This document shows, piece by piece, positions 34,587-43,537 of a stretch of DNA of 64,000 bases. Under the pieces are notes generated by a model. The model worked only from the letters and a program-made list of their open reading frames with translations. It was not told the DNA's origin and searched no databases. The translations under genes were made by a program, and so were the position numbers. The stretch comes from Gemmatimonadaceae bacterium (GTDB taxonomy: Bacteria > Gemmatimonadota > Gemmatimonadetes > Gemmatimonadales > Gemmatimonadaceae): positions 62,001 to 126,000 of the forward strand of contig JADZDM010000010.1 in NCBI GenBank assembly GCA_020851035.1, written 5' to 3'. The number at the start of each line of letters is the position of its first letter. The stretch's first letter is position 1.

Positions 34587-34636
34587 TCTGTCCATGACAG
34601 GCGTCCGGGCCGACCCGGACGCGCCAGCCCGCGCGC

Positions 34637-35221
34637 TCAGGTGCCGGGCGGCGTTGACGGCGCGGGCGGGAGGGGCGGCACCGGCATCGTGCCCTTCGGC
34701 TCACTCGAGCCCCGATGGCACATCACGCACGTCGCCTTGTCGTACTCGGCATCCAGCTCCTTCACGCTCGCCAGCGAGGTGCCGTTCACGTAGTCCTGCA
34801 TCACCTGCATCTGGCGTGCGATGCGCTTGTTCTTCTTCGAGTCGTCATCGAACTTGCCCACCACGTGACAGTTGGCGCAGGTCCATCCCAGTCCGCGCCC
34901 GTACTGCGTGTCCATCGTGCGCAGGAACTCGCCCGCCGTCATGTCCTTGAGCACCGTCACGTTGCGGAACACGCGCCCCGCCGGCTCGTTCTCCCGTCCG
35001 GCGATGGTGGCCATGATCGAGTCCACGGTGGCGCGGCGCACGGTGTCCTGCTGCAGCGGATTCGGCGGCACACGGCGGCGCGGTGGCGCGCCCGGTGCGC
35101 CGGCGGCGGCCACGGTGGGCGCCGCAGCGCCCGGCGCAGGGGTCGGGGTGCCGGCCGGCTTCGTACGGGAGCAGGCGATCGCGACGAGCGCGAGGGAGGC
35201 GACGACGGCAGCGGTTCGCAT
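34637..35221 (-). CDS. Diheme cytochrome c, reaction-centre cytochrome-like
   Basis: This 194-residue protein has a signal sequence ending in VAIACS (possible lipoprotein, Cys17), a Pro/Ala-rich linker (20-55) and two heme-binding CxxCH motifs: CANCH at 115-119 and CVMCH at 165-169. The region between, with KKNKRIARQMQVMQDYVNG, offers Met ligands, and the whole resembles half of the tetraheme subunit of photosynthetic reaction centres (PF02276-like). No photosynthesis genes are present; such short relatives occur in Gemmatimonadota and Acidobacteria as general periplasmic electron carriers. Confidence 0.85.
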   Translation of the reverse strand: MRTAAVVASLALVAIACSRTKPAGTPTPAPGAAAPTVAAAGAPGAPPRRRVPPNPLQQDTVRRATVDSIMATIAGRENEPAGRVFRNVTVLKDMTAGEFLRTMDTQYGRGLGWTCANCHVVGKFDDDSKKNKRIARQMQVMQDYVNGTSLASVKELDAEYDKATCVMCHRGSSEPKGTMPVPPLPPAPSTPPGT

Positions 35222-35324
35222 GGCAACTCCGCGAGGGTGGGGCGCGGGCGGTCCGCGCATCACGGAACTTACGCCGGCTGGCCACGCCACGTTGACGCCA
35301 GGCGCCGGCCGGCAGCGCCGACGC

Positions 35325-37010
35325 CTACTTGTCCTTGATGCGGAACGAGCGACCGAACAGGTAGATCCCCTTGTGATCCGCGCCCATCGGCAGGCACAGG
35401 GTACGCGTCACCTCGCCCGCATCGTTGCGCAGCTCGATCATCATGCCGTCCAGCCGATAGGTGCCGCGGTTCCGGGCGCCGTCATCGGTGCGCGATCGCG
35501 TGGACGTGTAGACCCCCGGCTGACCGCCCCCCGCCGACGACTGCGTGCCGCTGCCGCTGCTGCTGCTGCTCGCGCTGGCCGAGAACTCCTGCGGTCCCTG
35601 CGCGGCCATCGCGGCCGAGGAGCTGCGCGAGAAGCCGATGCGCTCGTACCGGCCGTCGGGCCGGAACACGTAGCTGGTGGAACTGTAGGTACCGCCGAGG
35701 TACACGCTGCCGTAGAAGGCCGCGGCGTTGTAGGAGCCCGCGATGCGCGTGCCCGGTGCCCAGCTCGAGAGGATGCGGCCGGGTTGCACGCGCCACTCCC
35801 CGTCGGGCTGGCCGGAGTCGTCGTGGCGCTGGACCTGGATCCCTCCGCCCGTGGCGCGCCAGCGTCCCCACTGCTGCGGCTCCAGCCGGCGTGATGCCGC
35901 CACGTCCAGGTCCGTCGGCGCGATCTCGTCACGGAAGTACACCCAGCCGTCCTTCAGCAGCAGGCGGATCTCCTCGCGGTACTCGTAGCCGCTGGCCCCC
36001 GTGGCACCGTAGCCGTGATAGAGCATGCCGTGGATGTCGGCGGGTCGCAGTCCCCGCCCCGCCGCGGCCATGATGCGCTCGAGGGGCACGGTCAGGCGCC
36101 GGCGCCCCGACGCGGCAGGCAGCGGCGACGGCACCAGTCCCGAGGGATCGCGCACCACACGCGTCTGGCGCAGGAACACCATCGTGGACGGCACCTCGTC
36201 GATCGTGCCCTGCACCGTGATCTCCTGTCCCTCGAACGGCGAAACGTCGATGCTCGGCGAGACACTCATCTTCGACGCGAACACGCCGTCGTTGTCCTCG
36301 ATGTAGTAGCGATCGCGCGACTTGAGCACCCGCCCGCGCAGGTACAGCGTGCCCTGCCGCCGCTGCAGCTCCCGCGCACGCTCGTAGTTGCGCGGCGTGC
36401 CGAACCACGAGTCCACCAGCGCCCGGAACTGCGACGCCGTGTAGACGGTGCCGGTGGGCCGCGGGTCGGCGGCGTAGTGCGCGGGGTTGAACGGCTTCCG
36501 CGCCTGTGGCGCCGTGCCGCCGGCGGCGCTGCTGCCGCCCCCGCCGCCGCTGGCGGGTGCGCGACCGCCGTCCGCCACCGTGCCTGCGGGTGCAGTGACC
36601 GGTGCGTACGCCGCCGCGAACTTCTGGCGCGCGTTGAACGACTCGCTGCCGAACATCGACACCAGCTGCGGGCACACCGCGGCCGGCGTTCCCATCGCCG
36701 CGAGCTTCTGTCGCGTGCTCGCGATCACGCTGACCATCCCGTCCCGCGTGCGCTGCACGTCGGCCGGCTCGAGGCGGCTGGTGACCGTCTCCACGCCGTG
36801 CCGCGTGCGCCACGCCGCCCAGGCGCTGCGCATCGGTGCGCCGGCGCCGCCCGCGTCGCACCAGGCGACGATGTCGGCCGAGGTCAGGTCGAGGCCGACC
36901 ACCGACATCATGGCCGCACGCTGGTCGGCGCCCTGCGCCGTGAGGCGGGAGGCCGGCAGCAGCACCAGCGCGGTCAGTAGAACACGTCCGGCGGCGCGAC
37001 GAGGGCGCAT
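35325..37010 (-). CDS. Large secreted protein, unknown
   Basis: This 561-residue protein has a signal peptide (cleavage near RLTAQ, residue 26) and no recognised domain. Residues 30-140 are helical with a Cys pair. A Gly/Ser-rich linker runs near 150-170. Residues 215-290 look like an OB-fold (GTLYLRGRVLKSRDRYYIED and later EGQEITVQGTIDEV). After 350 the protein is beta-rich with tyrosines, with a low-complexity Ser run (SASASSSSSGSGTQSS near 480) and a repeated FRPDGRYERIGF-like strand. It may be an outer-surface structural or sensing protein. The start is the ATG at 37010. Confidence 0.7.
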   Translation of the reverse strand: MRPRRAAGRVLLTALVLLPASRLTAQGADQRAAMMSVVGLDLTSADIVAWCDAGGAGAPMRSAWAAWRTRHGVETVTSRLEPADVQRTRDGMVSVIASTRQKLAAMGTPAAVCPQLVSMFGSESFNARQKFAAAYAPVTAPAGTVADGGRAPASGGGGGSSAAGGTAPQARKPFNPAHYAADPRPTGTVYTASQFRALVDSWFGTPRNYERARELQRRQGTLYLRGRVLKSRDRYYIEDNDGVFASKMSVSPSIDVSPFEGQEITVQGTIDEVPSTMVFLRQTRVVRDPSGLVPSPLPAASGRRRLTVPLERIMAAAGRGLRPADIHGMLYHGYGATGASGYEYREEIRLLLKDGWVYFRDEIAPTDLDVAASRRLEPQQWGRWRATGGGIQVQRHDDSGQPDGEWRVQPGRILSSWAPGTRIAGSYNAAAFYGSVYLGGTYSSTSYVFRPDGRYERIGFSRSSSAAMAAQGPQEFSASASSSSSGSGTQSSAGGGQPGVYTSTRSRTDDGARNRGTYRLDGMMIELRNDAGEVTRTLCLPMGADHKGIYLFGRSFRIKDK

Positions 37011-37209
37011 GGTGTTCCCGGTTCGGATGGATGCCCGGGACGGCTGCCGTAGCCACGCGTCGTCGCGGGCCGTCGGGGCCGGTGTGCGTCAGGCGGTGGC
37101 CGGTCGTGCCTCACACCCGGGTGGTCGCGTGCGCGACGTGCAAGAGACGTACCCGCGACGGCATGCAGGTTCCACGAGCGTGCGCGGCGTGGGCCGCTAC
37201 GTCGTGGCC

Positions 37210-37659
37210 ATGTCTCCGCCAATCGACGCGATCCGGGCGCGCCGCGCCGCCTCGAACGCCGCCATCGCCGCCCGCGATCCCGACGCGACGGCGGCCATCA
37301 TGCACCCCGACGTCATCGTGTCGGTGGCCGGTGGCCCCGTGCTGCGCGGACGGCAGCACTCACGCGATGCCTTCGCCCAGCAGTTCGCCGACCGGAGCTT
37401 CCGCGGCTACGTACGCGAGCCCGCGACCATCACGATCGATGCTCCGCCAGGGCAGGCCGGCACGCGGCGCGGCGACGGGTTGCACGCCACCGAAACCGGG
37501 CGCTGGCGCGGGAGCTGGCTGCGTGGCATTGCCCGCACCGAGATGCGCGGCACATACGTGGCGCAGTGGTGCCAGGTGCACGACACCTGGCTGGTCGAAT
37601 CCGAAGTCTTCGTGGAAATGCCGGACGGACATGGCGGGGTGTCCCGGGATCAGGGGTGA
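37210..37659 (+). CDS. SnoaL/DUF4440-like NTF2-fold protein
   Basis: This 149-residue cytoplasmic protein has the cone-shaped NTF2 fold pattern: a long first helix (AIRARRAASNAAIAARDPDA), the strand MHPDVIVSVAGGPVLRG, then RDAFAQQFAD and a closing four-stranded sheet (MRGTYVAQWCQVHDTWLVES). Such proteins are small-molecule hydrolases, isomerases or ligand binders. Its stop overlaps the convergent histidine kinase gene by 10 bp, tail to tail, which is unusual and limits where a terminator can lie. Confidence 0.82.
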   Translation: MSPPIDAIRARRAASNAAIAARDPDATAAIMHPDVIVSVAGGPVLRGRQHSRDAFAQQFADRSFRGYVREPATITIDAPPGQAGTRRGDGLHATETGRWRGSWLRGIARTEMRGTYVAQWCQVHDTWLVESEVFVEMPDGHGGVSRDQG

Positions 37660-38450
37660 TCCACGCGCGATTCCGCCAGCAGCATGCTGACGGGCGCCTG
37701 TGGCAGTGACACGATCACGCTCGTCCCGATGCCCGCCGTGCTGGCGACCTCGATGAAGCCATCGAGCTGGCGCGTGAGCGTGCGGCACATCGCCAGCCCG
37801 AGGCCGGCGCCGCGGCCGCGCGGCTTGGTGGTGAAGAACGGCTCGAACATGTAGGTGCGCGTCGCGTCGTCGAGGCCGGTGCCGGTGTCGCGCACGGTGA
37901 TCGTCACGTAGGCGCCGGCCGGGATCGGCGTGCCCGCGGCATCCACGCCGCCGGCGTCACGCAGCACGCGCCGCACCGAGATCCGCAGCGTGCCGCCGGC
38001 AGGCATCGCATCGCGCGCATTCGTGACGAGGTTGTGCACGATCTCCTCCAGCACGCTGCTGTCGGCCAGCACCAGCAGCGGGCCACTGTCGGCATCCACC
38101 TTCAGCCGGTGTGTCGCCTGCAGCGAACTGCGCAACCGGCCGGGGAGCACCGCCACCAGCTCGTGCAGGTTCACCAGCTTGCGCTGCAGCGGCTCGTGGC
38201 GCGCGAAGCTGATCAGCCGGCGCACCATCTGCGCGCCCTGCTCGGCCGCAGCGATCAGCTCCCGCAGCTCGGCCGGCGCCGCCTCCGCGTCGGCATACGA
38301 GCTCGCCAGCAGCCGGCCGTTCGCGAGGATCCCGGTCAGCACGTTGTTGAAGTCGTGCGCGATGCCGATGGAGAACTGGCCCACGCTCTCCAGCGACGGC
38401 TCGGGCGTCGCCGGCCTCGCCGGCGCGCGCATCAGCTGGTCAATCGGCAT
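37650..38450 (-). CDS. Histidine kinase without a sensor domain
   Basis: This 266-residue protein has only the catalytic parts of a histidine kinase: the phospho-acceptor His32 in IGIAHDFNNVLTG, and an HATPase domain with HNLVTNARDAM (N box), VRDTGTGLDD (G1), FEPFFTTK (F box) and GRGAGLGLAM (G2). With no input domain it must be told what to do by a partner. It overlaps the upstream receiver-only protein gene by 19 bp, so the two form one unit. Members of this hybrid-type class resemble the PAS-less NtrB-like kinases. Confidence 0.92.
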   Translation of the reverse strand: MPIDQLMRAPARPATPEPSLESVGQFSIGIAHDFNNVLTGILANGRLLASSYADAEAAPAELRELIAAAEQGAQMVRRLISFARHEPLQRKLVNLHELVAVLPGRLRSSLQATHRLKVDADSGPLLVLADSSVLEEIVHNLVTNARDAMPAGGTLRISVRRVLRDAGGVDAAGTPIPAGAYVTITVRDTGTGLDDATRTYMFEPFFTTKPRGRGAGLGLAMCRTLTRQLDGFIEVASTAGIGTSVIVSLPQAPVSMLLAESRVDHP

Positions 38451-38836
38451 GGCGCGGCGCCTCCGGCTGATGGTGCCCTGCCGCCCAGCTGCGCGCAGAG
38501 TGCAATGGCCGCCTCGAACTCCGACGACTTGTCGAAGAAGAAATCAGCGCCGTCCGCAAGGACGCGCGCCCGGTACATGGGGTCTGCATTGTTGGTGAGC
38601 ACGATGATGGTCAGCCCGGGCAGTCGCCGGCGGATCGCCGACAGCACCTCGAGACCGGTGCCCTGCTCCAGGCGGATGTCGAGGGTGACGAGGTCCGGCA
38701 GCAGCGTGGTGATCGCGGCCACGGCCGCGTCACAGGTGCTGGCGAACCCGATCACGTCCAGGCCCGGCAGTTGCGCCAGCCGCCCCGTGATCTCGAGCCG
38801 CATGGCCATCGAGTCTTCCACGACGAAACACTTCAT
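38432..38836 (-). CDS. Single-domain response regulator
   Basis: This 134-residue protein is a lone receiver domain: acidic pocket VVEDS (Glu7, Asp8), phospho-Asp53 in LVTLDIRL, Thr81 region (IIVLTNNAD) and Lys103 in FFFDKSSEF. There is no output domain, so it acts by binding another protein, most likely the kinase encoded by the overlapping downstream gene. The FFFDKS phrase is typical of receivers paired with NtrB-type kinases. Confidence 0.9.
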   Translation of the reverse strand: MKCFVVEDSMAMRLEITGRLAQLPGLDVIGFASTCDAAVAAITTLLPDLVTLDIRLEQGTGLEVLSAIRRRLPGLTIIVLTNNADPMYRARVLADGADFFFDKSSEFEAAIALCAQLGGRAPSAGGAAPCRLTS

Positions 38837-38931
38837 GACCGGAGGCTACGGCCCGCCCCCCGCCGCCGGTCGTCGGATCGCACGGCGCGCCACGTAGGAT
38901 TGCCCCTACACGACCGGCGCCGGCCCCTCCA

Positions 38932-39567
38932 TCACCCGTCCACCAGCCCGTGCCGGAGTGCGTACCGCACCAGCTCCGCGTTGCTCGTGGCCCCGAGCTT
39001 CTCCAGTACCCGCACGCGGTAGGTGCTGGCCGTCTTGGGGCTGATGCCGAGGGCGGCCGAGAGTTCCTTCATGCTCCGGCCGGCCCCGATGCCCTGCAGC
39101 ACCGCGAACTCCCGCTCCGACAGCGCCTCGTGCGGCGCGCGCTCCCCCGCCCCGCCCAGCCCCGCCGCCAGGTGCTCGGCCAGCGTCGCGGTCACGTACC
39201 GTCCCCCCGCCGCCACCTTCCGCACCGCCGCCACCAGGTGCTCCGGCGAACGGTCCTTCGTCAGGTACCCCATCGCGCCACTCTTCAGCGCCCGCGCGGC
39301 GTATTGCTCCTCGGGATACATGCTCAGCACGATCGTGCGCACCGCCGGGTGGTCCGCCCGCAGCGCGGCGAGCACCGCGCTCAGCCCCGGCCCGGGCATC
39401 GACACGTCCAGCACCAGCACGTCCACCGCCACGGCGCGCAGCAGCGCGAACAGCTCGTCGGCCGTCCCCGCCTCGCCCGCCACGGCGATGCCGTGCTGCG
39501 CCGAGAGCAGGGCGCCCAGGCCCTGGCGCAGCATGGCGTGGTCATCGGCCAGCGCGACGCGGATCAC
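38932..39567 (-). CDS. NarL/LuxR-family response regulator
   Basis: This 211-residue protein has a receiver domain (Asp8, Asp9, phospho-Asp54 in LVLDVSMPGPG, Lys104 in GYLTKDRSP) and a LuxR-type helix-turn-helix (LSEREFAVLQGIGAGRSMKE, then SPKTASTYRVRVLEKL). It binds DNA when phosphorylated by the kinase of the gene upstream; the two overlap by four bases (GTGA), so they are co-translated. The target genes cannot be told from the window. Confidence 0.94.
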   Translation of the reverse strand: MIRVALADDHAMLRQGLGALLSAQHGIAVAGEAGTADELFALLRAVAVDVLVLDVSMPGPGLSAVLAALRADHPAVRTIVLSMYPEEQYAARALKSGAMGYLTKDRSPEHLVAAVRKVAAGGRYVTATLAEHLAAGLGGAGERAPHEALSEREFAVLQGIGAGRSMKELSAALGISPKTASTYRVRVLEKLGATSNAELVRYALRHGLVDG

Positions 39568-41003
39568 GGGGCCACCGCGGCCGGCAGGCGGATCGACACC
39601 GTGGTGCCACCCGCGGCCCCTGGATACACCACCACCGACGCCCCCACCGCCGCGGCCCGCTCGCGCATGCCCAGCAGGCCAAGCCCGCCGCTCTCCCCTC
39701 CGGTGGCCGCCCACGGGATGCCCACACCGTCATCCGTCACGTCGAGCTGCACGCCGGCGGGCTGCCGCACCAGTCGCAGCGTCACCGTGCGCGCCCGGGC
39801 ATGGCGCACCACGTTCGTGAGCGCCTCCTGCGTGATGGCGTAGAGCGCGCGCGCGACCTCGGGGGCCAGGTCGCACTCGTCCACCTGCAGGCGGCACGGC
39901 AGGCCAGTGCGGGCACTGAAGCGCTGGCCGGCCCACTCCAGCGCGGCCGCGAGGCCGAAGTCGTCCAGCAGCGGCGGGCGCAGGTCGGCGGAGATCTGGC
40001 GCGTGGCATGGATCGCCGCATCCACCTCGGCCAGCATCGCCTCCGCCTGCGGGACCAGGTCCGCGGCATACGCCGCGAGCTGGCCGCTCACGCGCGTGAG
40101 CCCCAGGCGCAGCATCGTCAGCGGCTGCCCCAGCCGGTCGTGCAGCTCGCGCGAGAGGTGCGCCTGCTCCTCCTCGCGCACCAGCTGGAGGCGCTGCGTG
40201 AGCCGGCGCAGCTGGTCCGCCGCGCTCACCAGCACCCGCTCGGCCTCGCGCCGCTCGGTCACGTCGTGCCAGCTCCCGACGAAGGCCCCGAACGTCGGGT
40301 CGTCGAAGCGGTTCACGCCGTAGCCGATGATCGAGCGCAGGCTGCCGTCCCGGTGCTGCACGCGGAACTCCACGTTGGCGCTGCGACCCGGCCGCGTCAT
40401 GGCGTCGTGGAACGCCGCCTGCGCCTGCCGTCGGTCATCGGGGTGCACCAGCAGCCCGCCGATCCGCCCCGTGACCTCCGCCGCCGTGTAGCCCAGCACC
40501 CGCTGCACCGACGGACTGCACCACGTGATGCGCCCCTCGCGGTCGAGCATGAACACCACGTCGGCGCCCTGCTCCACCAGCACGCGGAAGCGCGCCTCGC
40601 TCAGGTTCAGCGCCGCCTCGGCGCGCTTGCGGTCGGTGATGTCGGAGAAGAAGATCGAGAGGCCGCTCCGCGACGGGAAGATCCGGTCCTCGTACCAGCG
40701 GTCGTGCGGCCGGTAGAAGTCCTCGATGATGACGGGCTCCTGGCTGCGCATCACCTGTTCGCAGGCGGCGCGGAACGGCTGGCTGGTGGTGGCGCCGAGG
40801 TGGTCCCAGATGTTGCGGCCCAGCATCTCGCGACCCACGCTGCCGAACGTCGTGGCGGCCTTCGCGTTCACCCACGTCACGCACCAGTCGGCATCGAGCG
40901 CGAGGAACGCATCGGTCACGCGCTCGAGGATCGCGGCCGGCTCCTCGTCCATGGCCATGCGTTGCGGGCCAGCATCGGCACGCGGTGGCGGCGCACCGGT
41001 CAT
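39564..41003 (-). CDS. PAS-containing NarL-type sensor kinase
   Basis: This 479-residue cytoplasmic kinase has two PAS domains (about 22-128 and 134-255), a HisKA_3 dimer domain with the acceptor His288 in SRELHDRLGQPLTMLRLGL, and an HATPase domain ending in VTDDGVGIPW and GGLGLLGMRERA. There is no membrane segment. The PAS domains would sense a soluble cue such as oxygen, redox or a ligand, and the kinase would phosphorylate the following NarL-type regulator. A promoter-like sequence lies about 125 bp upstream. Confidence 0.93.
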   Translation of the reverse strand: MTGAPPPRADAGPQRMAMDEEPAAILERVTDAFLALDADWCVTWVNAKAATTFGSVGREMLGRNIWDHLGATTSQPFRAACEQVMRSQEPVIIEDFYRPHDRWYEDRIFPSRSGLSIFFSDITDRKRAEAALNLSEARFRVLVEQGADVVFMLDREGRITWCSPSVQRVLGYTAAEVTGRIGGLLVHPDDRRQAQAAFHDAMTRPGRSANVEFRVQHRDGSLRSIIGYGVNRFDDPTFGAFVGSWHDVTERREAERVLVSAADQLRRLTQRLQLVREEEQAHLSRELHDRLGQPLTMLRLGLTRVSGQLAAYAADLVPQAEAMLAEVDAAIHATRQISADLRPPLLDDFGLAAALEWAGQRFSARTGLPCRLQVDECDLAPEVARALYAITQEALTNVVRHARARTVTLRLVRQPAGVQLDVTDDGVGIPWAATGGESGGLGLLGMRERAAAVGASVVVYPGAAGGTTVSIRLPAAVAP

Positions 41004-41095
41004 CGCGACACCCGCATGGGACACACGGCCCGCCGCGCGCTGGCGGTGCGGGCCCTGGCACTGGTCTCGGCGACGCTCACGGTCACGCGATCTCT

Positions 41096-41152
41096 CCGGC
41101 GGGTGTACACCACTGAGGCACGGACATTGTACCCGCCGGCGGGCGGAAGCAA
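41096..41152 (-). promoter_or_regulatory. Dyad with promoter-like elements upstream of the sensor kinase
   Basis: On the minus strand, TTGCTT (41147-41152) and TACAAT (41126-41131) are spaced 15 bp. The -10 box sits inside an inverted repeat with 9-bp arms (CCGGCGGGT at 41096-41104 and ACCCGCCGG at 41131-41139). A repressor or activator dimer could bind there. Confidence 0.4.
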
Positions 41153-41226
41153 CAGGATCGCGGCCACCCCCGTCGCGCCACCGCCGCCCCACGCCGTGCA
41201 CCACACGCCCGCCCGTCAGCCCGGTC

Positions 41227-43302
41227 TCACGGCGTGGCCATCCGCACCGTCACGAAGACCGACCGCGGCGTGAGCACGAAGTAATGCGGCACCCCGTCCA
41301 CCGCGTACCCGCTGCCGAACTTCCGCGAGTTGGCAAGGTTCGTACCACGGACACTGAAGTCGTTTGATCCGAACGGCACCCGCAGCAGCGCGTCGAACAG
41401 CCAGTACGCGGGCAGCCGGAGCGCCAGGTCACCGTCGTTCCGCAGGTGACTCGCGCCCTGGTACCGCGCCTCGGCGCCAAGCTGCAGCCACCGCGCGGGC
41501 TGCCAGTCCAGGCGCTGGGTGCCCGAGACCGCCGGCGTGAGGAGCGGCGGCACGTCGCGTCGCACCACCGCCGACGACGGGGTCCGGTCGAGGAACTCGC
41601 GGATGCGGTTGCGGCTCACGGCCCCCGCCGTGGTGACCTCCACGCCGGCGACGGGCCGCAACCGCAGGTCGAACTCGACGCCCTGCCGGACGCTGGCGCC
41701 GACGTTGCTGCGCAGCTCCGCGCCCAGCGGCGAGAGGGCGCCGATCCGCGCGATCTCGTTGCGGAACGCCATGTGGAACAGGTTCACCTCGAGCTGCGCG
41801 GTGCGTCCGCGAAGCCGCACCCCGAGCTCGGTGTCGGTCACGCGTTCCGGCTGCACGGAGCGCAGCCCCCCGAGGTCCGCCAGCGCCGCGGCGTCGACAT
41901 CGTCGCTCCCGGCCAGCAGGTCGGAGCGGGTCGGCTCGCGCGTGGTGCGCCCCACCGACGTGAACAGCTCGGCGCCCGGCGTGACGCGCCAGGTCACGCC
42001 GGCCTTCGGGTTGAGGAAGCTCCACGCCACCGACGGCTCGGACGCACCGAAGCCCGCGCCAGGCGACGGCACGTAACGCATCAGGGCCCGGCGGAGCTGC
42101 AGGTCCGCGAACCAGGTGAGCGCACCGCGCGTGAGCGCCACCTTGGTGAACAGGCTGGCGTCGCGCTTCTCCCCGGTGTTGACGTAGTCGGGCGTGACGC
42201 GGGCGTTGCCATAGTACGCGAAGTGGTCGCGGGCGTAGGTGTTCGCATTCAGCCCCGCGTGCACGCGCAGGCCGCGCCGCTCGAGCGTGACGGCACTCGT
42301 CAGGCCATACCAGCCGAAGTCGAGGCCGAAGTTCGCGACCGTCGCCGTGTCGAACCGCACGTCGTAGTTGCCCCGCGCGCCCACGCGGTAGAGCGTCGAG
42401 GCGTACTGCAGGCCCTCACCCAGCTGCCGCGTGTGCGAGAGTGCCACCAGGTGCTGGGAGAAGCGGTCCTGCTCCTCCGGCGTGAGGGGATTGATGCGAC
42501 GGTCGCGCGCGAGGTCCGGCAGCGGCACCGCGAGGTAGCTGAGCGTGTCACGCAGCCGGCCGCCGAGCACCATCAGCTTCACCACGTCACGCCGACCCAG
42601 CCATGCCACCTGCGCCAGCCCCGACAGCCCCTCCACGCCGGCGTGCCGCCGGTAGCTGCTGGTGCGGAGCGCGGAGAGCCGCACCGACGCGGCGAGCCCG
42701 CCTGGCATCGCACCGCTGCTGGCCTCCAGCATCACGCGCCGCGCGCCGAAGGAGCCGAGCTGCACCTCGGCCGCTGCCATCCGCGGCAGTCCGAGCACCG
42801 GCTTCGTCTCGAAGTTCACCGAGCCGGCGAATGAGGCCGTGCCGGTGCCGCTCGTGCCGGTGCCGCGCTGCACCTGCACCGACTGCACGCTGCTGGCCAG
42901 GTCGGCGAAGTTCGCGAAGTAGAACACCTGGTCCTCGGGATCGTTGAGCGGGATGCCGTCGATCGAGAGGTTGATGCGCGACTGGTCCATGCCGCGCAGC
43001 CGCAGGTAGCTGTAGCCCCAGTTCGTGCCCGACTCCGAGTGGGCCGTGAGCGACGGGGTGGTGCCGAGCAGCATCATCGGCACGTCCTGGCCGTAGCTGC
43101 GGCGCCCGATCGTGCGGCTGTCGATGGTGGTCTGCGCGATCGGCGCGCTGCCGTTCGCGCGCACGGCGCGCACGAGCACGCCCTCGAGCGCGCGTCCCCG
43201 GGACGCCGTGTCGCTGCGGGTGCTGTCGGTTGTCTGCTGGGCGCCGGCGGTGCCGACGGTGAACGCGAGCGCGGCCATGGCCGCGGTGGCGTGGTTCCTC
43301 AT
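41227..43302 (-). CDS. TonB-dependent receptor under TPP control (probable thiamine uptake)
   Basis: This 691-residue outer-membrane protein has a signal peptide (cleavage near AGAQQ, residue 22), a plug domain (about 40-170, with LEGVLVRAVRANGS as a TonB-box-like start, LRLRGMDQSRINLSIDGIP and GTASFAGSVNF) and a 22-strand barrel with many short Arg/Tyr-rich strands. It imports a bulky nutrient with TonB energy. A thiamine pyrophosphate riboswitch covers its leader, so the cargo is probably thiamine, a phosphate ester or a precursor. Its C-terminus ends in VFVTVRMATP rather than the usual aromatic residue. Confidence 0.9.
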   Translation of the reverse strand: MRNHATAAMAALAFTVGTAGAQQTTDSTRSDTASRGRALEGVLVRAVRANGSAPIAQTTIDSRTIGRRSYGQDVPMMLLGTTPSLTAHSESGTNWGYSYLRLRGMDQSRINLSIDGIPLNDPEDQVFYFANFADLASSVQSVQVQRGTGTSGTGTASFAGSVNFETKPVLGLPRMAAAEVQLGSFGARRVMLEASSGAMPGGLAASVRLSALRTSSYRRHAGVEGLSGLAQVAWLGRRDVVKLMVLGGRLRDTLSYLAVPLPDLARDRRINPLTPEEQDRFSQHLVALSHTRQLGEGLQYASTLYRVGARGNYDVRFDTATVANFGLDFGWYGLTSAVTLERRGLRVHAGLNANTYARDHFAYYGNARVTPDYVNTGEKRDASLFTKVALTRGALTWFADLQLRRALMRYVPSPGAGFGASEPSVAWSFLNPKAGVTWRVTPGAELFTSVGRTTREPTRSDLLAGSDDVDAAALADLGGLRSVQPERVTDTELGVRLRGRTAQLEVNLFHMAFRNEIARIGALSPLGAELRSNVGASVRQGVEFDLRLRPVAGVEVTTAGAVSRNRIREFLDRTPSSAVVRRDVPPLLTPAVSGTQRLDWQPARWLQLGAEARYQGASHLRNDGDLALRLPAYWLFDALLRVPFGSNDFSVRGTNLANSRKFGSGYAVDGVPHYFVLTPRSVFVTVRMATP

Positions 43303-43306
43303 GCGT

Positions 43307-43393
43307 GACTCCCTACGCCGGTATGATCCGGATCAGGTTCGGCGGGACTCTCTCAGCCACGCGCCAGGAGCGGCACGGGCACCCCGGTCTATG
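43307..43393 (-). promoter_or_regulatory. TPP riboswitch (THI element)
   Basis: Reading the minus strand, the hallmark pieces occur in order: GGGGTGCCC, GGCTGAGAGA, CCGAACCTGATCCGGATCAT, then ACCGGCGTAGGGAG. This is the thiamine pyrophosphate riboswitch consensus. Its last strand contains GGGAG, 6 nt before the receptor ATG, so closing the P1 stem when TPP is bound would hide the ribosome-binding site and stop translation. TPP shortage should therefore turn the receptor on. Confidence 0.95.
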
Positions 43394-43537
43394 TCAGGCA
43401 AAGATAACATGGCCGCACAGCGGAGCATGCGGTCTCTTGCGTCACGCCCGCACTCCGGGCACCGTACCCCCGTCCCGTCGCATGGCACCGCCCGCCCCGC
43501 GCGGCCGCAGGCACCCATCCCCCTCGACCACCATCCG

